Assembly (NCBI GenBank): GCA_034687125.1
Contig: JAQGBZ010000156.1
Coordinates: forward strand, 62,001 to 126,000
Direction: 5' to 3'
Source: Neelides folsomi
Taxonomy: Eukaryota; Arthropoda; Collembola; Neelipleona; Neelidae
Length of the DNA: 64,000 nucleotides
The notes beneath the pieces are model-generated. The model searched no databases. It was not told the origin of the DNA and was given only the letters and a program-made list of their open reading frames with translations. The position numbers were made by a program, and so were the translations under genes. Below, piece by piece: positions 30,301 to 41,662 of this stretch. The first letter of the stretch is position 1. Each line of letters starts with the position of its first letter.

Positions 30301-32299
30301 TCCTTCAAGCAAGGAGACGTCGTAGAGCAAGACAGCGTGGATTCCTCAGCTTATCCTAAAAACAATCACCTCCTTCCTGAAGAATACACCTTGCCCGATC
30401 TCTTCCCAAGCCCCCGCCTTGACTTCCTGGAGTCGATGAAGGCCAACGAGCAGAGCATGAAGGAACATCTCTCAAACGAAAATATAATCAATAACAATGA
30501 GTCGATGACTGGAAACAGGGTCAATTCACTCACGACAAACTTGAATCTCTTCCGGGGAAATAATGTGAATTTGGGTCCAATCTCTGGAAATTTCCCGGAC
30601 CCTAGTGAGCTCTCACATCCTTCCGACGAGAATCGAAAGGACCGAGATCATCATCACGAAATGAGAGAGAGTGAGACCAAGGGCCACGAGGAGAACCACA
30701 TCAGTGTGATGGAGATTCAAGTCGGAACTGAGGGTCTCAAGGAGAACCAAAACCAAATAGAAACCAAAATCGATTCCGCTAATCAGCTTGAATCTTTAGG
30801 TTTGCCCAATTTTCAATTACACTCTCCAGAGTGGAGATCAATACGTTTGATCTAATTTCTCATGACTCTGCCTTTTTCATTTCAGAAGCTGGGGGCGAGG
30901 TACAAAAAGGAAGCGAGAACGAAAAAGATTCCAACTTCTCTGAAAGTTCCAATTCCACCCCGACCGGAATCGTCCGTCGAATCAAAAAGGGGAATTTGAA
31001 ATCGGGGAATAAGGTGAGAGATCAATATGCTGCGGCATATTGTAAGATATTGAATTTAGGTCTTAAATTGACATATTGCCATAATACACATTATACGTAA
31101 AGTCAATTCTAATAAGATGTTGACCCTGTAGGACCACGCTTCTGTCGGTCGACGTGTGAGCTTCGATCCGTTGGCTCTTCTCCTCGACGCGTCATTGGAA
31201 GGCGAGCTGGACCTCGTCATGAAAACGGCCGGTGAGGTAGGGAACGCATCTTCAGCCAACGACGAAGGAATCACGGCTCTCCACAATGCTATTTGTGCTG
31301 GTCATGCCGACGTGGTGAGATTCCTAGTGGAGTTCGGATGTGATGTCAACGCCCAAGACAGCGACGGATGGTGAGAAAGGATTAAGAAGTAATTAAGGGT
31401 GAGCTGATGATTAACGAGGGTCTCTTTTTAGGACTCCGCTCCACTGTGCCGCGTCCTGCAACAATGTCGGAATGGTGAAATTCCTCGTTGAGCGTGGAGC
31501 TTGCATTTTTGCGACAACGTTGAGTGATCATGAGACAGCGGCTGAAAAATGCGAAGAGGATGAAGATGGTTTCGGTCCATGCTCTGAATACCTTTACAGT
31601 AAGTTTAAGACGTGATATCGATTCCCTCACCTTGGCCTCCCAATACTCCTCATCTTCTTTTATCGCCGGTCCCAAGGCGGTGTTTGAGGGCACGTCGGGC
31701 GGATTAACTACCGCTGTCGTCCTCATCATCTAATCTCCTTAATGGCTTCCCCTAGGCAATATCCCCAAGTGGAAGATCGAACGTCGGGATGATTCCTCAT
31801 TACTTTATCATTATGAATCAGAGTTTGAGGTCTGGAGGGCTGGAGTGAATTGGAAGGGGCGAGGAGTTATGGGAGCCCCAACTTTCCCCCTTTTGTTGTC
31901 CTACTCATCCTGTTTGTCTTTCAGGCATTCAAGAGAAGTTGGGGATCATGAACGGCGGGGCCGTGTACGCCGTCTTTGATTACGAGGCCCAGAATCCCGA
32001 TGAGCTCACTTTTCGCGACGGGGAGAAGCTCGTTATTCTTCGGAAAGGAGACGAGTTGGAGCGGGAGTGGTGGTGGGCCGCAGCGGGCGATAAGCAAGGA
32101 TATGCTCCAAGGAACCTCCTCGGCGTAAGTTATTCCACACAACTAACCCTAAGCCCCGCATTGTCTCGGATGTAATAAGACCGCAGCAGAGGTCTACATG
32201 CGACTCACAATTCATCCCATCCAACAGTTGTAAAATCTTATTGCATATTTTCAGCTTTATACAAGAGTCGTCCACAAGCTCAAGGACTCATCCTCCTAA
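15325..32299 (+). CDS. ASPP: ASPP: apoptosis-stimulating protein of p53 / PP1 regulatory subunit 13 family (5' partial)
   Basis: Coding exons: 15325-15574, 19725-19906, 23993-24166, 26733-27266, 29288-29487, 29790-29964, 30196-30799, 30886-31013, 31132-31370, 31432-31598, 31925-32124, 32255-32299. All phases agree, giving 965 residues in the window. Residues 1-202 form the family's alpha-helical/coiled-coil region (starting near [13 protein letters not shown]). A Gln/Asn/His-rich part follows, then a PxxP-rich stretch near 415-440. RVSF at 757-760 is a canonical PP1-docking motif, followed by ankyrin repeats (about 765-880) and an SH3 domain (about 894-952, with EWWWA). In animals ASPP proteins recruit PP1 catalytic subunits, control junctions and Hippo/RASSF signalling, and in vertebrates steer p53 to apoptotic targets. 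The SH3-terminated, RVxF-bearing form resembles ASPP1/2 and single invertebrate ASPPs rather than iASPP. The N-terminal ubiquitin-like domain is missing and should lie upstream. Confidence 0.95.
15575..29287 (+). other. Four long ASPP introns (15575-19724, 19907-23992, 24167-26732, 27267-29287)
   Basis: These introns are about 4.15, 4.1, 2.6 and 2.0 kb long, far longer than most introns in the rest of the window, which are often 50-100 bases. Each has GT-AG ends matching the exon phases given for ASPP. I saw no nested gene: frames on both strands (for example 16712-17014, 20966-21325, 22077-22474) are short, overlap antisense partners and show no family motif. Splicing enhancers or regulatory elements may be present, but I cannot identify them by reading. 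Confidence 0.6.
22107..22138. repeat. GAGT tetranucleotide microsatellite
   Basis: Eight tandem copies of GAGT, one of them changed to GGGT, lie inside the second long ASPP intron. This is an ordinary short tandem repeat that could be length-polymorphic. No function is implied. Confidence 0.9.
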
Positions 32300-32638
32300 T
32301 GTGCCATCGGTCCCGTGTGGAGTCTGAGGGTCATTTCTCCGGCTTATTCCAACAAACTTTTCAAAAAAATTAATACTGACGTATTTGTGTACCAGAAACC
32401 TATTTAGAAGTTACTTTAGAAAAATCAATACGACACGAACAATATCGATAACAATTATTGATACTTTTATTACAAGCTTCACCTGAAATCAAAGAGAAGA
32501 CAAAACACAAGTGAGACATTCATTGAGCTAACTTTGAACGAGGGAGGTATCCCGATGCAAATACCAACTCTATCAATTAATTATCATTAATGTTAAGTGA
32601 ATGTAATTGAGTAAATGAACACATATTATGTATGTATA

Positions 32639-32644
32639 AATAAA
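32639..32644 (+). terminator. Candidate poly(A) signal of ASPP (AATAAA)
   Basis: This is an AATAAA hexamer 340 bases after the ASPP stop codon. Another copy at 32743-32748 is an alternative. In AT-rich DNA such hexamers are common, so this is only a plausible site. Confidence 0.35.
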
Positions 32645-34065
32645 TAGTTTTGATATATTGTACCCGGATCTAATCAACAGTCCAAGTCGGATTATTATAA
32701 TTACCGAATCTCTTTAGGTTAATGTGAGTTGCCAATCATTAAAATAAATTATTCATAACGTGTAATCTTATACAACAAACTTTGTATCTACAACACGTCG
32801 TTTAGTTTAAATCTATCGAAAGTTTAACCTTTTAAGCACAATATAATATTTATAACAAATATATTTACGAATTATATAACGATCCTTATCATATCAATCC
32901 CATTATTTGTTAAACTAAATGTATTACTTACCTAATACTTATTAAGAATAGAATAGAAGATACATTATATAATAATGAACCCAACTTTCCGAGTCAATGT
33001 TTACTTGGGCTTTTATAAATGGATATTAGTATGTATTATTATTATTATTTCCACCCCTCGAGTCCTTCGCTCTCATTCCTAATTTCTAAACTCCTTTCTC
33101 TTCCCGTTTCAACTGAACTTTGAATGGCTCTACATAATAAACATTCTGTTGATGCTCGGTGCATATCAAACAGCACGGACCGTTTTCATATTTTCCTTAT
33201 ATCTTACTTTTGAGAATATTGCCAATATGCTGCTTCATGTTTCACTATTATTAACATTAATGGAGAATCGATGAGTTGATCTTGCCTTTTACTTCCTGAA
33301 TCTTCAACAATGGGCAATCATTTATTGAACATTGACGAGTTCATGTCACTGGCTTAAAGAGAGCCGATGACAAAAGATGAATCTCCTTATATGTTTGAAT
33401 GCATCTTTTAAATCTCAACAACCACCGCTTTTAGTTTTTTTTATTCCTGTGTATGTGTACACTTTGAAACAATGCACAATTATTATTTGAATGGTAAGAC
33501 TCTCGGGAATAAGTCGATCTTATAAAAATGTTATAGCTTATTAAGATTATTTTAATGTTAAGAACCTTTGTTAAATGTACCCATACAATATACATACCTA
33601 TAGTTATTGTTTTTCTATTAAATGCACAAAGTACTTTATGCTGGAAGTGCTTATTTATTGATGCTACCAATTGCTTCTACTGTAGGTATATTAAAGTAAA
33701 GAATACACATGTAATTCATTTTATTTTGTTATTACCTAACATATGAATGAAACACATTGTAACATGATAATGTTATATACAATCAAATGTTCGAGAGTTA
33801 ATCTTTAGTTAGGTATTCATAAAATTAGATTTACGTACCTTTGGATAAATATTAGTTGATACTACGATATACATAATTTAATTGTTATAAACACATAATT
33901 ACATATATAAATAGCTATATAAATATGACGAGAAAATATAAACAAAAATATAAACGTCAAACCTAACCAAAATACTACAATATTTTAGGAAAAATAATAT
34001 TATGAAACCTATCCAAGTTGAATTGTGATATTAGGGAAAAGGTTCTATAAATTGTAAAATTAATG

Positions 34066-34140
34066 ATATAAGATTGTTCCAATAGAATGTTAACACTGTA
34101 CTAATACATGTGTTACCTTTCATTTAGAACAATCTTATAT
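34066..34140. repeat. Long imperfect hairpin with perfect 14-base arms
   Basis: Bases 34066-34079 and 34127-34140 are exact inverted copies (ATATAAGATTGTTC and its complement). Inside them, TAACAC at 34091-34096 pairs with GTGTTA at 34110-34115, and TGTA/TACA can close a four-base apex. Roughly 30 of about 37 stem positions can pair, a size and shape like a microRNA precursor or a small folded repeat (MITE-like). It lies about 370 bases downstream of the symplekin stop, in the gap between two convergent genes. I cannot tell transcription strand or function. Confidence 0.6.
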
Positions 34141-34509
34141 TACAAATTAATTAATTTGCATAATGAATGTGTAAGAGATTTTGATAAATAAATAAATTGC
34201 AACTTATTGAAATTAATTTTATTTATTCATATAAATAACTCTCAATCATAACATAATATTTAGCTTTTATATAATTTACCTATAATTTATTCAGAATTAA
34301 TAATCAGAATTAAAATATTCAACAATAAATATAAAAATTGATCAGTAGTTTGGTGATTCAACTCCAAAAGAAAGTTACGTCCACGTAAATTAATATATCC
34401 TTATGGTTAGCATTTTATAAAGCATAAGAATAAATTGAATCAACCAAACGCAAATAAGATTTTTGGAATATAATATAACAAATATATATTTACAGGAAAA
34501 ACGAAGCTA

Positions 34510-37500
34510 TTATTGATCGATGTATTCAATGGGTTCGTCTTTGATGGCGATCGACAATTCATCCCCTCCAGGAGACCTCTGAAAATAAAAGATTTGAGCA
34601 ATAAACTTCAAAAACTTTTTTCAAATTGTGGTTCTAAAGGGCTTAGCAGAATGTTTATCTCTTTGCATCCCAATTCCCCTCAACTCATTGACATTCGTGA
34701 GGAACTCCTCGAGTGGGGTTCTGAGTAGGGGAAGGCGGGGCAGGAACTCCCCTCTCTGCTTACCGGTTCGTCTTTGATGTGAGCTGGGTTGTTCCGATCT
34801 CCAGGACCTCCGTTCTCGTCCGCAAATTCCCTTGCATAGTACGCCTCGTCTTTCACGAACATCTCGTCCTTCACCGTCCCCATCACAATATTGAGAAGGA
34901 TGGGCGGCATGCAATTTCTCTGCAATTTGGATATTTGGAAGTCAGAGGCTTTTAAAGTGATTGGTACTGCCTTGACGGCACATAAAACTCCCCGGGATGT
35001 GTAATCATTTCATATCAATATCGTAATATGTGTAATGAATAGAAAAGCAATTCCTCACCTGTTGCTGGGAGAATGACATGAGGTGGTGGGAGAGGGGATC
35101 ACGAAGTTCTGGAGCTTCATCGAGAGCCGCCTTCAACTGGGCTGGCGGGAGCGTGAGGAGAATTGGGATGCTCTTCGGGATCGTACGTTGGCAGCATTTA
35201 ATGAATCCTTCCCACACTTTCGGTTCTGTCCACACCTGGAGGAGAAGAAGGGGAAATTATCTCCTGGAACCAATCCAATTTCAATGAAGAATCCTCTTAG
35301 TCCCATTCGCCCTCCTTTATATGCTCATCGGAAGTTGGTTGAGAGTACTTTGTCCTCCGGCCCGTGAGGAACTTAATTTGTGGGCTACCAGGAATGGAAC
35401 CTCCTAGCTCTATTCTTTCCATATTACACCCACATTGAAAGGATAAGCGGCTTCCAAAACGTAATAAAACGCTCCACATCCCCAAACCCAAAGAAAAGAA
35501 AGAAAATAAGGAATTATCTATAGGACTCGTCTACTATAACTCTCCATACTACCATTATTATTCACATTTGTGGGAAAATTGTAGAGAAAGTTGGGTGAGA
35601 GTCAAAGAAAAGACGGAGGATTAAATTCAGCAAAGAAGTGGAAATCTGATTGAGGCTTCGAACAAAATGAGATGACAATGTATGAAAAAGAGTTTTGAAA
35701 AGAAGTTTAAGGAAACCTGACCTTTTTTTCAACGAGCCTCGTTAGTGTGTTCATGATGAACCCTGCGAGCTTCGAGTGAAGAGCCAATGTTTGTATTACG
35801 GTACGCATGAGGAGCGTTGGAAGCGGATTCTGCTCCATCAGCTGATTGATGACAGCGGCAAGGACTTCCGCTGTGTACACTTCCGTCTCGTTAAAGCAAA
35901 GTGAAGTTGCTGTGTAAATACAATCAATTCAATCAAAACAGAATCTTCAATGACTTCAATCGCAAAAGAATACTTTATGACCCTTGTCATGTACTTAAAA
36001 ATGTATGGAATTCTAAAACTTTTTCTTTAAATGTAAAAAGTTGAAAACTTGTGGAAAAAACATATTTGTCCCATGTGTATCATCAAAATTATTTTCTAGA
36101 AGAAAAAACAAAAAGTTAAAGTAAATTAACTTACATTTGATTACAGTTTTGAAGTCGCATTTGCTTGGTTCGATGTTATGTAAAGCAACCATGAGTTCCA
36201 CTGGAGAAATTGGACTTGCATGCTGGGTTTTTGCATCTGCATGAATTCCCAATAGCCGATTAAAGACCTGGAAAGTTAAACAAAGAGTTGAACCCGCAGT
36301 TGGCTTTAATGGTCTGTCCTTTATATATCCACCACTTACTTCTTTCACTACGTTTGGGTTCAATTTGATGAGTTTGGGGAGGGCGGAAAGTATCTCAGTC
36401 TTAGTGAGTCCATTGATGACTGGAATTAGGAAACGGACGTCGGAGATTCTCTTTGCGTACAAATTTCTTACTCGGTTCACCAAGTCGATCGTGGGGAGAG
36501 CTGTGGGGTGAACAAAGACACTTTGGATTACCAAATCCTTCCACAAACAAATTCCTCCCAAACTTTGGGTTCTTTTCCCTTACTTTTGTCCGTGAGGATG
36601 TGAATTATTCGAGTCATTAAAGTTTCGGATCCTTTAGGAAACGTGTCTAAAAGTTTCATGAGGTCGGGTGACTCCATTCCTATTTTCCTAATCGGAACTT
36701 CGATGTATCTTAGAATACTCCGCTTCACATCAGAGGAAGTCTCAACGTAAACTTTGGCCAGCCTATAATTTCATACTTTATTATATATTAAATTATCAAC
36801 ATTTAGTTTTAGTCTTAACACTAAATTCCGATCTTCTCCTCATTTCCTCCCGAGGCGAAAAGATAAGAAGAAATCCGTAAGTTATGAGCTTCATATCATT
36901 CATATGACAAGGAAATCCTTACTCGTGGATGAGAGAATTCTTGATAATGAGGAGCTGGAAATAAAGATGTAGGCACGATTTTACAAGCTCCTCGTTCCAT
37001 TCTTTCTCAATATTTGGTCTTCCGAGCTCTGGAGTAAATAGGATTTCAGGAGGTGAAGGGAGCCGTAGAGAATTAAGAAACGTCTGGACGGCTTGATCAT
37101 CAATAATTGCTTTGACGCCTTCCGACGACTCGTACAATTGTAAAATGCATGTGACTCCATGGGCTCGGATCTAATTGTAGATAAAAAGGTTATAAATTGA
37201 AGAACGAATCCGGGCCAACTCCACCTCTTCGTTGGAATGGGAGCAGAACTCGAGGAGGGCCGAGAGATAATGGAGCTTTTTTGGCATTGATCGCTTCATT
37301 ACTGATTCCTTAAGGAGGTTCATTCCTTTGCTTGCGTGTGCCGGAACACCGCATAATTCCTTGAGGAGTTCCAGACCTTTGTCGGGAATGACGCTAGATT
37401 CTGTATACAGACGCCATGCTAAACTAAAAAAAGCACAAAAATTAGATCTTTTAAAATCATATTTAAAAACTTACTTTGACTTTTCTCCCTCGATGGGTGA

Positions 37501-40500
37501 GTCCAAAATTGCTTTCATTAAATTGAAAAAGGTCCACTCGTGCCTAGAAAATGAATAATTTACATTTCCACAGTCCGCAACGGAAGGGGTGAGCAGGATG
37601 GAAAAATACCTGAAGCTGAATTCATTTTATAATGTTTTAAACATACCGATCTTCTGTAGATTCATTCCTCACAGTAAAAGCCTTTTTCAAGTAATTCTGC
37701 TTGAGCATATATTCAGCAGAGAGCCACTGAAGCCCCAAATCCAATCGATTCTGTATATCTTCTTTGATGAAGAGAATAATAGCTGGAAGGAAATGAAATT
37801 TAAATTCTTTAAAACTTCCACAAAAAGATTTCCATATTAAATTGACGGTAAACGCATAAAGTCTTTACAATAACGTATATCAAATGTTCCTGTAAGGGCG
37901 ATGGCTGATAAAATCTTTCCTCTGTTATTCAATTTCTCTCCACTCGTAAGGATTCTACGAAGGGCGTCAGTCATAAACTTTTGTCGCTCTTCTTGTGAAA
38001 GCGGTTTCGTCACTTCGCTAAGCTTCAATGATTTGAATAACTTTTTCTTGGGCTGACTTCCAATTCCAAGTAGGAACGGCTTCAGCATATCTTGTCCAAT
38101 TGCATGACTCCCAGTGGAAGAAATGAGCGTTGGAATCCTTGTTGAACCCAAGGTTGACTCCATATCATCATTATCATTACCAAGATCGTCCTGCATTTAA
38201 AAACATTAACTTAATTTTAGACTAATTAAATGATACTCATAATAATCAATTATGATTTCAATTTTGTAACAATTTTTATAAACAAATAATCCAACCATGT
38301 AAGACGTTTGAAGAGCAGCGGCAGTTCCATACTTAAATGCCGTGATTTGAGCCGACAGAAGCCTCGCCACGTGCTTTATTTGACTCTCGGTTCCAGCAAT
38401 AGCAATAGGAGTGTACGAAGCCATAAAATGAGCAGGAAGCAAATCAGGAAGGTGATCCTAGAAAGAATCATTTCAACATCTTTATCGTACCACAGACATA
38501 AAAAGATAGAAGTTGGAGCATTACGAGGGAAGCCATAACGATTTCGACAGTCGTCTCAAGACTGAGCCTTTCCATGACACTTTTTTCTAACTCTGTAAGA
38601 TCAGAAAAGCGATCTTTTGTCTCCTCTTTAGGCTTTTCCATGTCTTCATCGTCGTCGTAATCCTCTTCGAGGGTGTCGACCAAAGGCTTCTCGAGGAGAA
38701 GGCGAGGTTTTTTATTTTTGCTCAACGAATCTTCCAACATGGCTCGATGCTTCCTTTTCTTTTCAGACTTTATTTCGTCCCAGTTAGGAAGTGCTTTGTG
38801 GAGCTATAATATCGTTAAATTGATTAAACTCTAGAATAAAACAATTTTTAATAATGTGAAAATGCAAGGAAATTGATATAATAGTACTTCTGAGTTGGTG
38901 GCTCCTAGATCCGTGAGAAGGGTTGTGATATTATCGTAAAAGTCAACAGCTTTGGGGTGCCTTAAGAGCCCAATAAGTTGAACCTTCATGTGCCTACTTA
39001 CTGACTTTACTTGAGACCTCTCAAGTGTCGGTGGTAGAATCGCTATCAAAATAAATTTAACATATTTTTAACCATTTGAAAATTCTGAATGTTACATTTA
39101 ATAAATATAAAGTGCAATTTACCATTTAATTTTTCAATGGCTCCAACAACTTTCCCCATAAACCTGGGCCTCAGCTTTGCAATTAAAACTATAGCTCCCA
39201 TCACAGTCATGAGATTCACGCTTGTCGCGTGTCTGGATCCATGGAATTTCAAAAGTTCTTCAAAGAGGTTCCTGTGAACAATATATGAAAATTTGTACAT
39301 TAGTAATTTCAAAAAATATAGAATCGTAAAATCAAAACGTACCTTGCATCTTCTTCTAGTTTTCTAGGGCGGGCGACTTTAACGTTAATCGGGACATCAT
39401 CCAAACTAAAGTTATTCCCGGGCCTTTTAATACTATCCGGTTCAGTGTGTGTTTGTAAAAGGATGATTGTCTCAATGAATTTAACGGTGTGAGTCCTTAT
39501 TCTAAAAGCATCATTAATTTGTTAAGCATCATTTTAATTATCATCGCCAACATGTCATATTTTGAAACTAACGCATCATAGTCGCTGTCTATGAATCTTA
39601 AAATAATTCTTTTAAGCTCAATAACAGAACTCCAAGCTGCTTCCATTTCTTCGCTCACAGACTTTGAACTACAAAGCCACATAAGAGTGAGTGTGTAGAT
39701 CTTGCCGCTTATTTGAATAGCCTTTTTTTCAACTGATACAGACGGATCTTTCAGCATTTGATGAATTGATGGTATTATCTTTGGAATCGTTTCAGGATCC
39801 GCTTTACTGTGAAATATTTAAACCGAATTTCATTAAAATCATATTTCATAATTATTATTAATTATTGAAAAATTGAAATAAATAAGTTGTTTGAAATCTA
39901 ATGTTTAGGTAAAACTGATATTTAGTTAGGATATATAAATAGGCAGTAATAAGAGAGAAAAAATGAATCTTTTCTATAAATGTCACGATGAAAAATAAAG
40001 GGTATGGGTATGGGAATAACAACAAGTTCAGATTTCTATCACTTATTATATGGGTATGCACACTTAGGATACTTATGTATCTATAAATTATCTATAGTAT
40101 ATAAAAATATTTTAAAACAATAATATACTTATTAACATGATGCAATTAAAATTCATACAATAATCTTCTTGGGGAAATTTTTATATCGGCTTAATGAGCT
40201 CATTACATTAAGTCTAGCAGGTAAAATAGTGAAAGTAAAATAAAAAATAAAGAAAACTATTTGTGAAACTAATTAAATAAAAAAACTAATTAGTAAAAAC
40301 CTAGCTTGTACTTTGATCGATCTTAATTTTTACAATGGTTCAGAGGTATTACCTAATAAGATAGGTATATAATGGTAAGCTTCAATGATATACATAAAAT
40401 ACCTATATATAGCTTATTTTTATATAGGGGAAAAGTGTTTTTTATTAAATAATGAGTGCTATGTATTTTGATTTTATACAAGGTATCATATTAAATATAT

Positions 40501-41022
40501 ATAAAACTTCAAGTTAAAAATTATTTAGAAAATAACAATAAATGTTTATGTAAGCCTACCAAGCTTCTCCAATGAAATCTAAAATAAATCGTCTAACATC
40601 GGGGCTATTATCGGACTGAAAGTTGAGCATCTCGACTAGGAAGTTGTCGAGTAAATCAGGCTGGTTATAAACAATAATTTGTTGAACTCGTAACAAATTT
40701 TCAATTTTAACTTCATCGGAATTAGTTACGGCGGCTTTATGAAGCATTTCAACAACCTATGTAAAAATATAGAAAATCAGTCAAAAATGTTAAACAATTA
40801 TGGTTAAAGTGGTTTAGCTTTAAATTAAAAAAGTATACAATATACCTCCTTTTCTTCTCTGTAGTCATTTTGTTCAAATGACGAATCTGGCTTCCTCTGC
40901 GGAGTCGGGTCAAGGTTCCTACCCGCCTGTCTCTGGAGCCGGTTCCTGGAGGAATAGTCCTCCGACATACTTTCCTCATTTTCTTCAATAAAAAATTGCG
41001 CAGCGGTAGATCTATGAGCCAT
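34510..41022 (-). CDS. SYMPK: Symplekin, scaffold of the mRNA 3'-end cleavage/polyadenylation machinery
   Basis: Twenty coding exons read right to left: 41022-40846, 40756-40560, 39806-39573, 39501-39343, 39271-39123, 39042-38888, 38803-38525, 38457-38296, 38190-37869, 37782-37647, 37543-37475, 37423-37225, 37170-36923, 36762-36584, 36500-36340, 36267-36135, 35909-35722, 35235-35059, 34919-34764, 34578-34510. All phases agree, giving 1182 residues; human symplekin is 1274. Family hallmarks include AAQFF near the start, the HEAT-repeat N-domain ([20 protein letters not shown]) that in other animals holds SSU72, a basic EKKRKH stretch with an acidic run, and the conserved C-domain ([33 protein letters not shown]). 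It bridges CPSF and CstF and also serves histone pre-mRNA processing. The start is the first ATG, which leads directly into the conserved N-terminus. The last exon is short, and its splice (CCG then gtaagc; ttttcag before AGG) replaces a read-through tail. Confidence 0.95.
36268..36339 (-). other. 72-base in-frame intron of symplekin without stop codon
   Basis: This intron separates VVKE from VFNRLLG, a junction that is continuous in human symplekin. It has a GTAAGT donor and a CTTTCCAG acceptor, is a multiple of three and contains no stop, so retention would add 24 residues instead of breaking the frame. Family continuity argues that it is normally removed. Confidence 0.7.
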
Positions 41023-41662
41023 CCTCAAGGGTCAAATTCGTAGTCGATTAATGCAATCGTCTCTCGTCTCAATATGGATGACCTCAGTTGCTGAAAATAT
41101 GATTCATAAGCATCGAAGCCTTTCCAAAACTTCAATTAACTTTTGATAACTTCTGGAAGGGAATTGGAAAGGAAGATGAACGCTCTTCACCTCTGTCTCT
41201 GTCCCTACTTTCAGATTTCTAATTTCAAGAGAGAAAAAGGCGGGTCTATTGAATTCTGCAAATCCATCTCAGCTTCTAAGGCCTACTAACTCTTTAAGGG
41301 TAATGATAGACTTTCATTCTAATGACAATATTACTAAAATGAACATAAACGTCATCCATTGTTAACAGAATTTAATATGATTAATGATAAAATGCGATAC
41401 TTATTGGCAATATGGTCATATGGTTTATTTTATCATTTATGATACTAAACGTGTCATGCAATGAGATAACTAATATGCTGTCTGTTAAATGAGAAGAAAG
41501 AGTAAAGAGAATGTCTGGTTGGCCAATCACATGAAATTAGAGGCGAATGGATAAATGATTTTTCATTAATTTTATTTAATCTGCATGCTAATATTATTAA
41601 TTATTCACTAATGATCCCGCCCCTCGCCTTCTATAATTGGAATGTTCGAGATTTCTGTATTT
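41023..41662. other. Intergenic region: symplekin promoter side and ATP6V1D 3' end
   Basis: Both neighbours are on the minus strand, so this 640-base gap holds the V-ATPase D 3' untranslated region followed by the symplekin promoter and 5' leader. A minus-strand AATAAA lies at 41571-41576, 87 bases past the V-ATPase stop. I see no gene and no clear TATA box. Confidence 0.6.
41571..41576 (-). terminator. Candidate poly(A) signal of ATP6V1D
   Basis: TTTATT on the plus strand reads AATAAA on the minus strand, 87 bases beyond the ATP6V1D stop codon, a usual distance for a compact gene. Confidence 0.5.

Larger units (their letters stand above)
32300..34509. other. AT-rich intergenic gap between convergent ASPP and symplekin
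   Basis: The two genes on either side point towards each other, so this gap should hold their 3' untranslated regions. It is strongly AT-rich, has a short ATT run at 33034-33050, several AATAAA-like signals, and one long imperfect hairpin (34066-34140, listed separately). The open frames around 33431-33746 overlap on both strands and look like chance. Confidence 0.6.

Noticed and set aside
34091-34098. TAACACTG resembling the miR-141/200a seed inside the hairpin
   Set aside because: It falls in the apical part of the stem-loop, where a mature microRNA 5' end would not be expected; eight bases match easily by chance.
34513-34728. 71-residue plus-strand frame with an upstream acceptor-like site
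   Set aside because: It is antisense to the last two symplekin exons, whose protein is supported by phase and by the repeated KDEP pattern.
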